NCBI GenBank assembly: GCA_026398875.1
Contig: JAPLSB010000024.1
Span: 124,001 to 188,000 of the forward strand
Direction of reading: 5' to 3'
Length of the DNA stretch: 64,000 nucleotides
Source: Gammaproteobacteria bacterium
GTDB taxonomy: Bacteria; Pseudomonadota; Gammaproteobacteria; Nevskiales; Nevskiaceae
Part shown: in pieces, positions 9,174-17,878 of the stretch
Layout: every line of letters starts with the position of its first letter
Position numbering within the stretch: position 1 is the first letter of the stretch
Notes under the pieces: model-generated
What the model saw: the letters and a program-made list of their open reading frames with translations, nothing else
Database searches by the model: none
What the model was told of the DNA's origin: nothing
Translations under genes and position numbers: made by a program

Positions 9174-10501
9174 GCCTTCTCTACCTTCTCGGTTTTTTCA
9201 GGCTTCGCAACCGATTCAGTCTTGACGCTGCCCTTGAGGAATTTCTTGATCGAGCGTGTCGCCTGCCGCGTGCGGTGCTCGTTCTCGATCAGCGCAAAGC
9301 GCACGTAGTCGTCACCGTATTCGCCGAAGCCGATGCCCGGCGATACCGCGACCTGCGCCTTTTCCATCAACTGGCGGGAGAACTCCAGCGAGCCGAGATG
9401 ACGGTGCGATTCCGGGATCTGCGCCCAGATGAACATCGTCGCCTTCGGCTTGGTCACCGGCCAGCCGGCAGCCAGCAGACCTTCAACCAGCACGTCGCGG
9501 CGCTTGCGATACATCTCGCAGATTTCGGCGACGCAGTCCTGCGGGCCTTCGAGCGCGGCAATCGAAGCGACCTGGATCGGCGTGAACATGCCGTAATCGA
9601 GGTAGCTCTTGATGCGAGCCAGGGCGGCGACCAGCGTCGGATTGCCAACCATGAAGCCGACGCGCCAGCCCGGCATGTTGTAGCTCTTCGACAGCGTGAA
9701 GAACTCGACCGCCACATCCTTGGCACCCGGCACCTGCATCACGCTCGGCGCCTTGTAGCCGTCGAACACGATGTCGGCGTAAGCCAGATCGTGAATCAGC
9801 CAGATCTGGTGCTCGCGGCAGATCGCCACGGCACGCTCGAAGAAGTCCAGCTCCACGCATTCCGCCGTCGGGTTCGACGGAAAATTGAGGATCAGCATCT
9901 TCGGCGTCGGTGTCGATTCCTTGATCGCTTTGCGCAGTTCCTCGAAGAAGATGTCGTGGTTCGGATCATCGGCCGGGAAGCGCACATGGCGCACGTCGGC
10001 ACCGGCCAGCACCACGCCGAACGGGTGAATCGGATAGGCCGGGTTCGGCACCAGCACGGTGTCGCCGGGGGCCAGGGTCGCGAAGGCCAGATGGGCCAGA
10101 CCTTCCTTGGAGCCGATCGTCGCGATGACTTCGGTTTCGGCGTTCAGGTCAACGTCGTAACGGCGCTTGTACCAGGTCGCCATCGCCCGGCGCAGGCGCG
10201 GAATGCCCTTCGACACCGAGTAGCGGTGGGTATGGGTGCCGTCCTCGTCATGGACTTCCGGGCGCACGTAGTCGCTTTCGGTGCCGCGGACCGAGGCTTC
10301 GACCAGCTTGTCGACGATGTGCTTCGGCGTCGGCTGATCGGGGTTGCCCATGCTGAAATCGATGACGTCCTCGCCACGAGCTCGGGCCGCCTTCTTCATT
10401 TCACCGACGATGTTGAAGACGTAGGGCGGCAGGCGCTCGATGCGCGGGAAGACGGTGTTCAAGGATTCCTCGGACGGCTCGCGTGGGTGCCGGATCGGCA
10501 C
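9170..10501 (-). CDS. alaC: Alanine/glutamate-pyruvate aminotransferase AlaC
   Basis: 443 residues, PLP fold-type I aminotransferase, very close in pattern to E. coli Ala[40 protein letters not shown], the PLP lysine in [14 protein letters not shown] and [17 protein letters not shown]. It interconverts pyruvate and alanine. The C-terminal ~20 residues are a Lys/Glu/Pro-rich tail not expected from the family. The frame begins at a GTG at 10501; another GTG (10453) just before [10 protein letters not shown] is equally possible, so the N-terminus is uncertain. First gene of the alaC-hom-thrC-recJ run. Confidence 0.93.
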   Translation of the reverse strand: MPIRHPREPSEESLNTVFPRIERLPPYVFNIVGEMKKAARARGEDVIDFSMGNPDQPTPKHIVDKLVEASVRGTESDYVRPEVHDEDGTHTHRYSVSKGIPRLRRAMATWYKRRYDVDLNAETEVIATIGSKEGLAHLAFATLAPGDTVLVPNPAYPIHPFGVVLAGADVRHVRFPADDPNHDIFFEELRKAIKESTPTPKMLILNFPSNPTAECVELDFFERAVAICREHQIWLIHDLAYADIVFDGYKAPSVMQVPGAKDVAVEFFTLSKSYNMPGWRVGFMVGNPTLVAALARIKSYLDYGMFTPIQVASIAALEGPQDCVAEICEMYRKRRDVLVEGLLAAGWPVTKPKATMFIWAQIPESHRHLGSLEFSRQLMEKAQVAVSPGIGFGEYGDDYVRFALIENEHRTRQATRSIKKFLKGSVKTESVAKPEKTEKVEKA

Positions 10502-10667
10502 GATGTGGGGGTTTTACGGATGGAGGGCTGCAGAAAAAGCCCGTAATTACAGCACGGGCGGGCAAACAGCGCCAAGCCGTGCCGAACCGTCGCAGGCGTC
10601 GGCGGTGAATCCATCGGCGCCGAACGGCCGTACAGGGGAGCGCTCTTACCTGTCACGAGACATTCCG

Positions 10668-11255
10668 ATGAAATCGACGACGCTGTCGCTGCTGCCGAAG
10701 TCCTCGCTGCGGCTCGCCATGGCGCTGACCATGGCCACCGTGCTGGCCAGCACGCAGTTTGCCGGCGCCGCACTGGCTGCGCTGAAGGTCGGCAAGCAGG
10801 CACCGGATTTCACCACCACGGCATCGCTGGCCGGAAAGCCGTTCGAGTTCCATCTGGCCGATGCGCTGAAGAAAGGCCCGGTGGTGCTGTATTTCTACCC
10901 GGCGGCGTTCACCAAGGGCTGCACCATCGAAGCGCATCTGTTCGCCGAAGCGACCGAGGACTTCGAGGCGCTGGGCGCAACCGTGATCGGCGTGTCGAAG
11001 GACGATATCGAGACACTCAACAAGTTCTCGGTCAGCGAATGCCGGAACAAGTTCGCCGTTGCTGCCGACCCGACGCTGGCGATCGCGAAGTCCTTCGACA
11101 CCAAGATCCCGCTGGTCTCGTATGCCGATCGCACCTCGTTCGTGATCCTGCCGGATTCGACGATTTCCTACGTCCACTCGGCAATGAGCCCGGATGAGCA
11201 CGTCAAGAACACGATGGCAGCGGTGCAGGCCTGGAAAGCGTCACAGACGCGCTGA
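10668..11255 (+). CDS. Exported peroxiredoxin (AhpC/TSA, Bcp-like)
   Basis: 195 residues. A Sec-type signal peptide is likely at 1-~37 (positive start, LAMALTMATVLAS, cleavage near AALA). The peroxidatic cysteine is C85 in FYPAAFTKGCTIEAH, matching the PxxxTxxC motif; C125 could be the resolving cysteine. It would reduce peroxides in the periplasm. A longer open frame upstream (from 10440) has no protein-like sequence, so the start at 10668 is used. It stands alone, facing away from alaC. Confidence 0.92.
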   Translation: MKSTTLSLLPKSSLRLAMALTMATVLASTQFAGAALAALKVGKQAPDFTTTASLAGKPFEFHLADALKKGPVVLYFYPAAFTKGCTIEAHLFAEATEDFEALGATVIGVSKDDIETLNKFSVSECRNKFAVAADPTLAIAKSFDTKIPLVSYADRTSFVILPDSTISYVHSAMSPDEHVKNTMAAVQAWKASQTR

Positions 11256-11449
11256 CTCCTGACCTGAGCACGCCAGCCGGCGGCGTGACGCACGGAAACA
11301 AAGCCCCGTTTCAGTGCGTATCGACACTTTTTGGGGCGACTCGGGTATGTTCCGCCGGCGAAAACGCAGCCTGCCGTGACCGGCGCCGCGTTGTTCGCCG
11401 CATCGACGGCGCGTGGGAGCGCGCTGCATCCATTTCCGGGGAATTGACC

Positions 11450-13735
11450 ATGCTGAATCGCGCACTGCTGCTGAATCGCGGACGACTGTCCGCTCGTCTG
11501 GCCTTCCGGGTCGCCCTGCTGGCGATGATCGGGGTCGCCCCGGCCGCACTTGCCGACGACGCTGCGGCCACGCCTGACGCAGCCGCCGGCAGCAATGATC
11601 CGGCCCAGCTGAAGACGGTGACGGTGACCGCCGAGCGCCGCCGCGAGAACATTCGTGACGTGCCGATCTCGGTGTCGACGCTGTCGGACGAAAACCTCGG
11701 CGTGTTCGTGTCCAACGGTCAGGACGTGCGCCTGCTGGCTGCCCGCGTGCCGAGCCTGAACATCGAATCGTCGTTTGGCCGCGCCTTCCCGCGCTTCTAC
11801 ATTCGCGGCTACGGCAATACCGATTTCGATCTCAATGCCTCGCAGCCGGTGTCGCTGGTCTATGACGACGTGGTGCTGGAAAACCCGCTGCTGAAGGGCT
11901 TCCCGATCTTCGACCTCGCCCAGATCGAAGTCGCCCGCGGCCCGCAGGGCACGCTATTCGGCCGCAACACCCCGGCCGGTGTCGTGAAGTTCGATTCAGC
12001 GAAGCCGACCTTCGACCGCGAGGGCTACTTCAACTTCTCGACCGGCACCTACCTGACCACCAACGTCGAATCGGCCTACAACCTGCCGCTGTCGAAGACC
12101 GTTGCGCTACGCGTCTCCGGCCTGCTGCAGCGTCGCGAGGACTGGGTCGACAACAGCTTCCGGACCGACGGCAAGACCTCGCTGGAGGGCTATACCGACG
12201 GCGCTTTCCGCGCTCAGCTGCTGTACCAGCCAACGTCGACGTTCAGCGCGCTGTTCAACATCCACACGCGCCAGCTCGAAGGCACGGCGCGTCTGTTCCG
12301 CGCCAACATCATCGAACCAGGCACCAATGACCTGGTCGATGGCTTCAAGCGCAGCGAGGTTGCGATCGACGGCCGCAACGAGCAGGACCTGCACGGTACC
12401 GGCGGCAGCGTGCGCCTGCGCTGGGACGTCGGCTCGTACAGCCTGCACTCGATCTCCGGCTACGAGCATGTGGTGTCGTACAGCCGCGGCGATATCGACG
12501 GTGGCTTCGGCGCCGCGTTCGCGCCGCCGTCCGGCCCCGGCTTCATCCCGTTCCCGGCCGAGTCGGCCGACGGCTTGCCGAAGCATCAGCAGCTGACCCA
12601 GGAATTCCGCGTCGAATCGAACTACGCCGGCCCGCTGAACTTCCAGGGGGGCCTGTACTACTTCTTCGAAGACATCACCATCGACAGCTTCAACTTCGAC
12701 ACGCTGGCCGGCGGTACGCAGAACGGCTACGCCCGACAGGAGCAGCAGAACAACGCCGCTGCCGTGTTCGGCTCGGCCACCTATGAACTGACGCCGGACT
12801 TCAAGCTTCGCGGCGGTGTGCGCTACACGGTCGACAACAAGAACTTCGTTGCCGAGCAGCTGCAGTCGCCGATCGGCGCGCCGCCGACCGGCGAGCTGTA
12901 CGCAAACCCGGACGACACCGATGTCAGCTGGGACGTCAGCGGCACCTACAAGCTGACGCCGACCGTCAGCGCCTATGCCCGCGTGGCCCGCGGCTTCCGC
13001 GCGCCGTCGGTGCAGGGCCGCCTGCTGTTCGGCTCGACCTTGTCGGTGGCCAAGTCGGAAACCGTGCTGTCGTACGAAACCGGCATCAAGGCCGACCTGT
13101 TCAACAAGCGCGCGCGCATCGCCTTCAACGTGTTCCGTTCGGAAGTCGAGGACCAGCAGCTGACGGCCGTCGGCGGCGGCGCCAACTTCAACACGCTGAT
13201 CAACGCCGACAAGGCGCTGCTGCAGGGTGCTGAACTCGACTTCAAGGCGATCCTGTCGCAACACGTGCTGATGACCCTCGGTGCCAGCTACAACTACACC
13301 GAGATCCAGGATGCCGGCCTCGCCGTCGCTCCCTGCGGCAGCGGCTGCACCGTGCTGGATCCACGTGTTGGCGAATCGAACACGGTGATCATCGACGGCA
13401 ACCGCCTGCCGCAGGCACCGCGCGTCACCGGCAACGCCACCTTGCGCTACGGGCGTCAGATCGGTGCAGGCGAAGCCTTCATCCTCACCGACTGGGCCTA
13501 CCGCAGCACGGTCAACTTCTTCCTGTACGAGTCGGTCGAGTACAAGGGCAAGTACCTGCTCGAAGGTGGACTGCGCGCCGGCTACCTCTGGGGTGACGGC
13601 CGCTACGAAGTGGCCGCGTTCGCGCGCAACATCACCGGCACGACGCGGGTGGTCGGCGGCATCGACTTCAACAATCTGACCGGCTTCATCAACGAGCCGC
13701 GCCTGATTGGCGCCCAGATCAAGGCCAGCTTCTGA
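11450..13735 (+). CDS. TonB-dependent outer-membrane receptor
   Basis: 761 residues. Signal peptide 1-~31 (ALLAMIGVAPAALA), then a TonB-box-like stretch LKTVTVTAERR, plug domain (RDVPISVSTLS, ARGPQGTLFGRNTPAGVV) and a 22-strand-type barrel ending in an aromatic residue (KASF). The plug and barrel style matches receptors of the Pseudomonas/Caulobacter type used for polysaccharide, polyphenol or siderophore uptake; the substrate is unknown. A GGGGAA ribosome-binding site sits 8 nt before the ATG. A hairpin follows the stop. No ABC transporter or regulator is adjacent, so the context gives no substrate hint. Confidence 0.95.
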   Translation: MLNRALLLNRGRLSARLAFRVALLAMIGVAPAALADDAAATPDAAAGSNDPAQLKTVTVTAERRRENIRDVPISVSTLSDENLGVFVSNGQDVRLLAARVPSLNIESSFGRAFPRFYIRGYGNTDFDLNASQPVSLVYDDVVLENPLLKGFPIFDLAQIEVARGPQGTLFGRNTPAGVVKFDSAKPTFDREGYFNFSTGTYLTTNVESAYNLPLSKTVALRVSGLLQRREDWVDNSFRTDGKTSLEGYTDGAFRAQLLYQPTSTFSALFNIHTRQLEGTARLFRANIIEPGTNDLVDGFKRSEVAIDGRNEQDLHGTGGSVRLRWDVGSYSLHSISGYEHVVSYSRGDIDGGFGAAFAPPSGPGFIPFPAESADGLPKHQQLTQEFRVESNYAGPLNFQGGLYYFFEDITIDSFNFDTLAGGTQNGYARQEQQNNAAAVFGSATYELTPDFKLRGGVRYTVDNKNFVAEQLQSPIGAPPTGELYANPDDTDVSWDVSGTYKLTPTVSAYARVARGFRAPSVQGRLLFGSTLSVAKSETVLSYETGIKADLFNKRARIAFNVFRSEVEDQQLTAVGGGANFNTLINADKALLQGAELDFKAILSQHVLMTLGASYNYTEIQDAGLAVAPCGSGCTVLDPRVGESNTVIIDGNRLPQAPRVTGNATLRYGRQIGAGEAFILTDWAYRSTVNFFLYESVEYKGKYLLEGGLRAGYLWGDGRYEVAAFARNITGTTRVVGGIDFNNLTGFINEPRLIGAQIKASF

Positions 13736-13746
13736 GCGTGACGGCT

Positions 13747-13782
13747 GCGTCCCGGTCTGCGCTTGCGCGCAGGCCGGGACGC
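13747..13782. terminator. Stem-loop after TonB receptor
   Basis: GCGTCCCGG pairs with CCGGGACGC and encloses an inner CTGCGC/GCGCAG stem with a TTGC loop. It lies 11 nt after the receptor stop. There is no U-run, so it may not be a classic intrinsic terminator. Confidence 0.5.
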
Positions 13783-13827
13783 AAGCTGCCAAGCTGTCGG
13801 CAGATTCCTCTTGCCGACTTCAGCACC

Positions 13828-14436
13828 ATGCATCCCTCCCGTTTCATCGTCGCGATCGGCTTCTGCCTGTCGTCGACCGCCTACTCCGCGGCCTCCCCCG
13901 CCACAACCGCCACGGCCGTGCCTTCGAAGGCCGCTGCCGCCGGCCTGCCACGCATCGGCACCCGCTATGTGCCGGGCACTGCCGCAGCCTCGGAAAGCCT
14001 GCCGATCGACAAACCCTGGGACCAGTTGCTGGCCAGCCAGCAAGCGCAGTTCAAGCGCTCCTGGTACGACGACATGCCGGACGCCGACGAGCCGCCGTAC
14101 CCGCTCGCAGGCCCTGCGGAAATGATGGGCGACATCATCAAGATCAAGCAGGCACTGACGGTGACCGGCCCGCTGTTCGCGACCGTGCTGGTCGACGAGG
14201 CCGGCAAGGCGGTTCAGGTCACCTTCCACCAGATTCCGGACGAGCGCCTGCGCGAAGTGCTCGGCTACGCGCTGCTGAAGCCGCAGTTCAAGCCGGCGCG
14301 CTGCGGCGGCAAGGCCTGCGTCATGGAATATCCGGTGATGGCCAGCTTCGAAGGCGGCGTGCCAGCCGCCGCACCGGTTTCCGGCCCGGCAGCGACACCT
14401 GCAGCAGCCCCGTCACCGCCAACGTCGGCTCGCTGA
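13828..14436 (+). CDS. Secreted protein with TonB-C-like domain, unknown function
   Basis: About 202 residues. Likely signal peptide at the start (SRFIVAIGFCLSSTAYSAAS). A central region includes PLFATVLVDEAGKAVQVTFHQIPDERLREVLGYALLK split by turns, followed by PQFKPARCGGKACVMEYPVMASF. This alternation resembles the C-terminal beta-alpha-beta domain of TonB-type energy transducers, but no transmembrane anchor or long periplasmic spacer is evident. The tail is low-complexity Ala/Pro. The start at 13828 is chosen for its signal peptide. It follows the TonB receptor, so a link to it is possible but unproven. Confidence 0.7.
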   Translation: MHPSRFIVAIGFCLSSTAYSAASPATTATAVPSKAAAAGLPRIGTRYVPGTAAASESLPIDKPWDQLLASQQAQFKRSWYDDMPDADEPPYPLAGPAEMMGDIIKIKQALTVTGPLFATVLVDEAGKAVQVTFHQIPDERLREVLGYALLKPQFKPARCGGKACVMEYPVMASFEGGVPAAAPVSGPAATPAAAPSPPTSAR

Positions 14437-14449
14437 ACGCAAGCGCCGC

Positions 14450-15217
14450 TCAGCGCGGCGGCAGCAGCGAAACCGGGTCGACCGGTCGTCCGCGATCGCG
14501 GACCTCGAAATGCAGCAGCGGCTTGTTTTCTGGCCCCAGGCCCAGCTCGGCGATCGGCTGACCGGGCCCGACGGTCTCGCCTTCCTCGACCAGCCGCCGG
14601 CGGTTGTAGCCATACGCCGACAGGTACTGGTCATCGTGCTTGACGATCACCAGTTCGCCGTAGCCCTTCAGTGCTGCACCGCTGTAGACCACCTTGCCGC
14701 CGCGTGCCGCGACGATCAGCTGGCCAGCTTCGCCGGCGATATCGACACCCTTGCTCCCGCCGGCCGCAAAGCTGCGCGCCAGCGTCCCGCGCGTCGGCCA
14801 TTCCCAGCTGGCGCTGCCGGTGACGATCGGGATCGGTGCTGACGGCTCGGCAACCGGCGCACTGAGCGGCGCTGCCGACGATGGCGCCGCTGCGACCGCA
14901 GGCGGCGGCAATGGCGAAGCAGAACCGGGTGCGGTCAGGCGCAGCCGCTGACCGGGCTTGATCGTGTAATCGCGGCCGATGCCGTTCCACGCCGCCAGTT
15001 CCCGATAGTCGAGACTGTTGCGAAAGGCGATCGAATACAGCGTGTCGCCGCGGGCCACGACATAGGTTTCGCCCGGCGTCGGCTGCGATCGGACCACCGG
15101 CGCGCCGCGGCTCACCGAATGTCGCCCGGCCTCGCTGGCGCAACCGGCCAGCAGCAGCGCCAGCAGCGCTGCCGGCAGACCGCTGCGGATCAGGCCCGCT
15201 TTCGAACCAGGAACCAC
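14450..15217 (-). CDS. nlpD: LysM/M23 murein hydrolase activator, NlpD-like lipoprotein
   Basis: 255 residues. Lipoprotein signal with lipobox LLLAGC near residue 27, then a LysM domain (TYVVARGDTLYSIAFRNSL, YTIKPGQRLRL), a Pro/Ala linker and a C-terminal M23 (LytM) domain (GVDIAGEAGQLIVAARGGKVVYSG, LLHFEVRDRGRPVDP). In place of the Zn ligands HxxxD and HxH the protein reads GVDIA and HFE, so it is probably a degenerate LytM that activates an amidase such as AmiC (encoded at 22610) rather than cutting murein itself. The GTG start at 15217 lies inside the end of dedA and is the weakest part of this call. Confidence 0.88.
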   Translation of the reverse strand: MVPGSKAGLIRSGLPAALLALLLAGCASEAGRHSVSRGAPVVRSQPTPGETYVVARGDTLYSIAFRNSLDYRELAAWNGIGRDYTIKPGQRLRLTAPGSASPLPPPAVAAAPSSAAPLSAPVAEPSAPIPIVTGSASWEWPTRGTLARSFAAGGSKGVDIAGEAGQLIVAARGGKVVYSGAALKGYGELVIVKHDDQYLSAYGYNRRRLVEEGETVGPGQPIAELGLGPENKPLLHFEVRDRGRPVDPVSLLPPR

Positions 15218-15786
15218 AGGCCACCGACTGCAAGCGCGGCGACCACGGCCAGCGTCAGCTCGTGGGTGTAGTCGCGGATCACGCCAAGCGCGGTTTCGCC
15301 GAACCAGTAGCCGGCCGCGACCAGCACGCCGCACCAGATCGTGGCGCCCGCGAAGGTGATCAGCGCGAACGGCAGGTAGGCCATGCCGAACACGCCCGGC
15401 GGCAGCGAGATCAGATGGCGTACCACCGGAATGAAGCGGCCGATGAACGTGGCCCGCCGGGCATTGCCGAGGAACATCGCTTCCGCTTCGTGGTACTTCG
15501 CTTCGTTGATCAGCAGGTAGCGACCGAACTTGAGCAGGAAGGCACGGCCGACATGGCGACCGAGCAGGTAGTTGGCGCTGGCGCCCAGCACCGAACCGAC
15601 GCCGCCGGCCAACGCGGCCAGAAACGGATCGAGACTGCCGGCGCGAGCCAGATAGCCGGCCGGGATCATCACCAGTTCCGACGGCACCGGGAACAGGCTC
15701 GATTCCAGCGCCATCAGCAGCAGGATGTCGCCGTAGCCGAGCTGTGCGACGGCATCGGCAACCCACAGCTTGAAAGCTTCGATCAT
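15190..15786 (-). CDS. DedA-family membrane protein
   Basis: 198 residues with several hydrophobic segments. It shows the DedA hallmarks ESSLFPVPSELVMIPAG and GRFIPVVRHLISLPPG (the conserved Arg pair), and a polar tail (LVRKRA). The family, known as YqjA/YghB in E. coli, is needed for membrane-potential-linked transport and lipid-carrier recycling. It sits between pcm and nlpD, where E. coli has none. Confidence 0.93.
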   Translation of the reverse strand: MIEAFKLWVADAVAQLGYGDILLLMALESSLFPVPSELVMIPAGYLARAGSLDPFLAALAGGVGSVLGASANYLLGRHVGRAFLLKFGRYLLINEAKYHEAEAMFLGNARRATFIGRFIPVVRHLISLPPGVFGMAYLPFALITFAGATIWCGVLVAAGYWFGETALGVIRDYTHELTLAVVAALAVGGLWFLVRKRA

Positions 15787-15807
15787 GGGATCAGATTCCA
15801 GCGCCGC

Positions 15808-16491
15808 TCAGGCGCGACCTTCGAGCAGCGGCACGAAGCTGACCGTGGCCAGATCGGTCGCCTTGTAGCGGGTGCCGGTGCGGTCGATGCTGCGCAGCAT
15901 CTGGTTGTTCGGCGGCCCGACCGGAATCACCAGACGGCCGCCGGGCGCCAGCTGTTCGAGCAATGCCCGTGGCACTTCCGACGCCGCTGCCGTGACGATG
16001 ATGCCGTCATACGGGCCATGCGCATCCCAGCCGAGCGTGCCATCGGCGTAGCCAAAGTGAATGTTCCGGTAACCGAGCCCCGCCAGCCGCTTGCGGGCGA
16101 TTTCCGACAGCGCCTTCAGCCGTTCCACCGAATAGACCCGCTCGATCAGCTCGCCCAGCACCGCCGTCTGGTAACCGCTGCCGGTGCCGATCTCCAGCAC
16201 CCGCTTGCGGGCGCCGGTCTCGGCCGAAGGCTCGATCAGCGCCTGGCTCATCAGCCCGACCACCACCGGCTGCGACAAGGTCTGCGCCTGACCGATCGGC
16301 AGCGGCCGATTGCGGTAGGCCTCGCCCTTCCAGGCTTCCTCGACGAAGTCGTGGCGCGGGATCTTCAGCATCGCCGCCAGCACGCGCTCGTCGCTGACGC
16401 CATTGCGGCGCAGCTCGTCGACCATCTTCGCGCGACTGGCCGGCGACGCCAGCCCGAGCCCGCGGCTGTGCGGATGGTTGCCGACAATCAC
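15808..16491 (-). CDS. pcm: Protein-L-isoaspartate O-methyltransferase
   Basis: 227 residues, a SAM-dependent class I methyltransferase that repairs isoaspartyl residues in damaged proteins. Motif I is VLEIGTGSGYQTAVL; family signatures PRHDFV, LPIGQAQTLSQP and LAPGGRLVIPVG are present. It starts at GTG (16491) overlapping the surE stop (GTGA), so translation is coupled. An in-frame Met at residue 23 is a possible shorter start. Confidence 0.95.
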   Translation of the reverse strand: MIVGNHPHSRGLGLASPASRAKMVDELRRNGVSDERVLAAMLKIPRHDFVEEAWKGEAYRNRPLPIGQAQTLSQPVVVGLMSQALIEPSAETGARKRVLEIGTGSGYQTAVLGELIERVYSVERLKALSEIARKRLAGLGYRNIHFGYADGTLGWDAHGPYDGIIVTAAASEVPRALLEQLAPGGRLVIPVGPPNNQMLRSIDRTGTRYKATDLATVSFVPLLEGRA

Positions 16492-17234
16492 AGCGCCTTG
16501 GCCCAGTCGCCGAGCTTGTCCATGACGCTGTGCCGGGTCAGGTCGACCAGCAGCGGAGTGATCGACACGCGATTGTTTTCGACCGCATGGAAATCGGTAC
16601 CCGGACCGGCATCGGCGCCGGGGCCGGCCGGGCCGATCCAGTAGATCGGCCGACCGCGCGGATCCAGCGCTTCGGCGACTGGTTCGGACTGCCGGCGATG
16701 GCCGAGCCGCGTGACCTCGAAGCCCTTCAGGTCTTCCCAGGGCACATCCGGCACGTTGACGTTGAGAATCGTGTGGCCGGGGAACGGATTGCGCGCCAGC
16801 TCGGCGATGATCTTCAGCGTCGCCCGCGCGCCGGTGTCGTAGTGCTGCGGGTTGTACGCCGACATCGACACCGCGATCGCTGCCGAGCCGAGATGCCGGC
16901 CTTCCATCGCCGCGGCAACGGTGCCCGAGTACAGCGTGTCGTCACCCAGATTCGGGCCGTTGTTGATGCCCGACACGACCATTTCCGGCTTTTCAGGCAG
17001 CAGGGTCGCCAGCGCCAGATGCACGCAGTCCGTCGGCGTGCCGTCGACGCAGATCGTGCCGTCGTCGTGGCGCTGGATGCGCAGCGGAACGAGGATGGTC
17101 AGCGAGTTCGACGCGGCGCTGCGGTTGCGGTCCGGCGCGACGATGTCGACGTGATGCTCGCTGCGCAAATGCCGGGCCAGTGCCAGCAGGCCGGGTGCCG
17201 TGCAGCCGTCATCGTTGGACAGAAGTATCCGCAT
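16488..17234 (-). CDS. surE: 5'/3'-nucleotidase SurE
   Basis: 248 residues, a stationary-phase survival phosphatase acting on nucleoside monophosphates. The N-terminal metal-binding motif MRILLSNDDG, APDRNRSAASNSLT, VSGINNGPNLGDDTLYSGTV and ILNVNVPD are all visible. It is first in surE-pcm-dedA-nlpD, the conserved stationary-phase block, and divergent from the smr gene. Confidence 0.97.
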   Translation of the reverse strand: MRILLSNDDGCTAPGLLALARHLRSEHHVDIVAPDRNRSAASNSLTILVPLRIQRHDDGTICVDGTPTDCVHLALATLLPEKPEMVVSGINNGPNLGDDTLYSGTVAAAMEGRHLGSAAIAVSMSAYNPQHYDTGARATLKIIAELARNPFPGHTILNVNVPDVPWEDLKGFEVTRLGHRRQSEPVAEALDPRGRPIYWIGPAGPGADAGPGTDFHAVENNRVSITPLLVDLTRHSVMDKLGDWAKAL

Positions 17235-17295
17235 GGTCAGGATGTCTTGAGGATTGGGCTTAGTTTACGTGGCACCGGGCTATGATGCGGCTGCC

Positions 17296-17874
17296 ATGCC
17301 AAGCCCCGCCGACGACGCCATGCCCGACCCCGCCGACGACGTCGATTTCCGCTCGGCGATGGCCGGCGTGCAGCCGCGCGGCAGCTCCGACCGTATCGCC
17401 CCACCGCGCAAGCTGCCGCCTCCGCGTCCCCGACAGGCCGAAGCCGACGAACGCGCCGTGATGGCCGAACTGCTCGAGTTCGGCATGTTCGAGCCGGAGC
17501 TGATCGAAAGCGGCGACACGCTCAGCTATCGCGGCCCCGGCCTGCAGGATGGCGTCTGGCGCAAGCTGCGCCGTGGCGCTTACCGGGTGCGCGCCGAGCT
17601 GGACCTGCACGGCATGAATCGCGGTGACGCGCATGCGGCAGTCGGCGAATTCCTGGCCGAATGCCAGTCCAAGGACGTGCGCTGCGTGCGGATCATCCAC
17701 GGCAAGGGCAATCGCTCGCCGAACACTGGGCCGGTGATCAAGACCCTGCTCGACAGCTGGCTGCGCCGGCGCAGCGATGTCATCGCCTTCTGTTCGGCCC
17801 GCCCGCACGATGGCGGGACCGGCGCCGTCTACGTGTTGCTGCGCGCGGCCCCAGCCACCGCCGGCGGCGGCTGA
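17296..17874 (+). CDS. Smr-domain protein
   Basis: 192 residues. The N-terminal half is low-complexity and charged; the C-terminal Smr domain (~100-185) shows LDLHGMNRGDAHAAVGEFL and the catalytic-type signature VRIIHGKGNRS, then VYVLLRAAP. Smr domains bind or nick DNA or RNA; SmrB proteins cut mRNA at collided ribosomes. The ATG at 17296 lies only ~10 nt after a TATGAT -10-like hexamer (17281-17286), so a very short leader is possible; an in-frame TTG at 17254 is the alternative. It ends 4 nt before the SLOG-cyclase gene, so the two are likely one operon. Confidence 0.9.
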   Translation: MPSPADDAMPDPADDVDFRSAMAGVQPRGSSDRIAPPRKLPPPRPRQAEADERAVMAELLEFGMFEPELIESGDTLSYRGPGLQDGVWRKLRRGAYRVRAELDLHGMNRGDAHAAVGEFLAECQSKDVRCVRIIHGKGNRSPNTGPVIKTLLDSWLRRRSDVIAFCSARPHDGGTGAVYVLLRAAPATAGGG

Positions 17875-17878
17875 TCCC

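Noticed and set aside
6537..9308. Long open frame (923 aa) on the plus strand across thrC and hom
   Set aside because: It is the antisense shadow of two well-defined genes; sequence is Arg/His/Gln-rich with no family signal.
12107..13792. 561-aa minus-strand open frame across the TonB receptor
   Set aside because: Shadow; the plus strand has a complete TonB receptor with signal peptide and ribosome-binding site.
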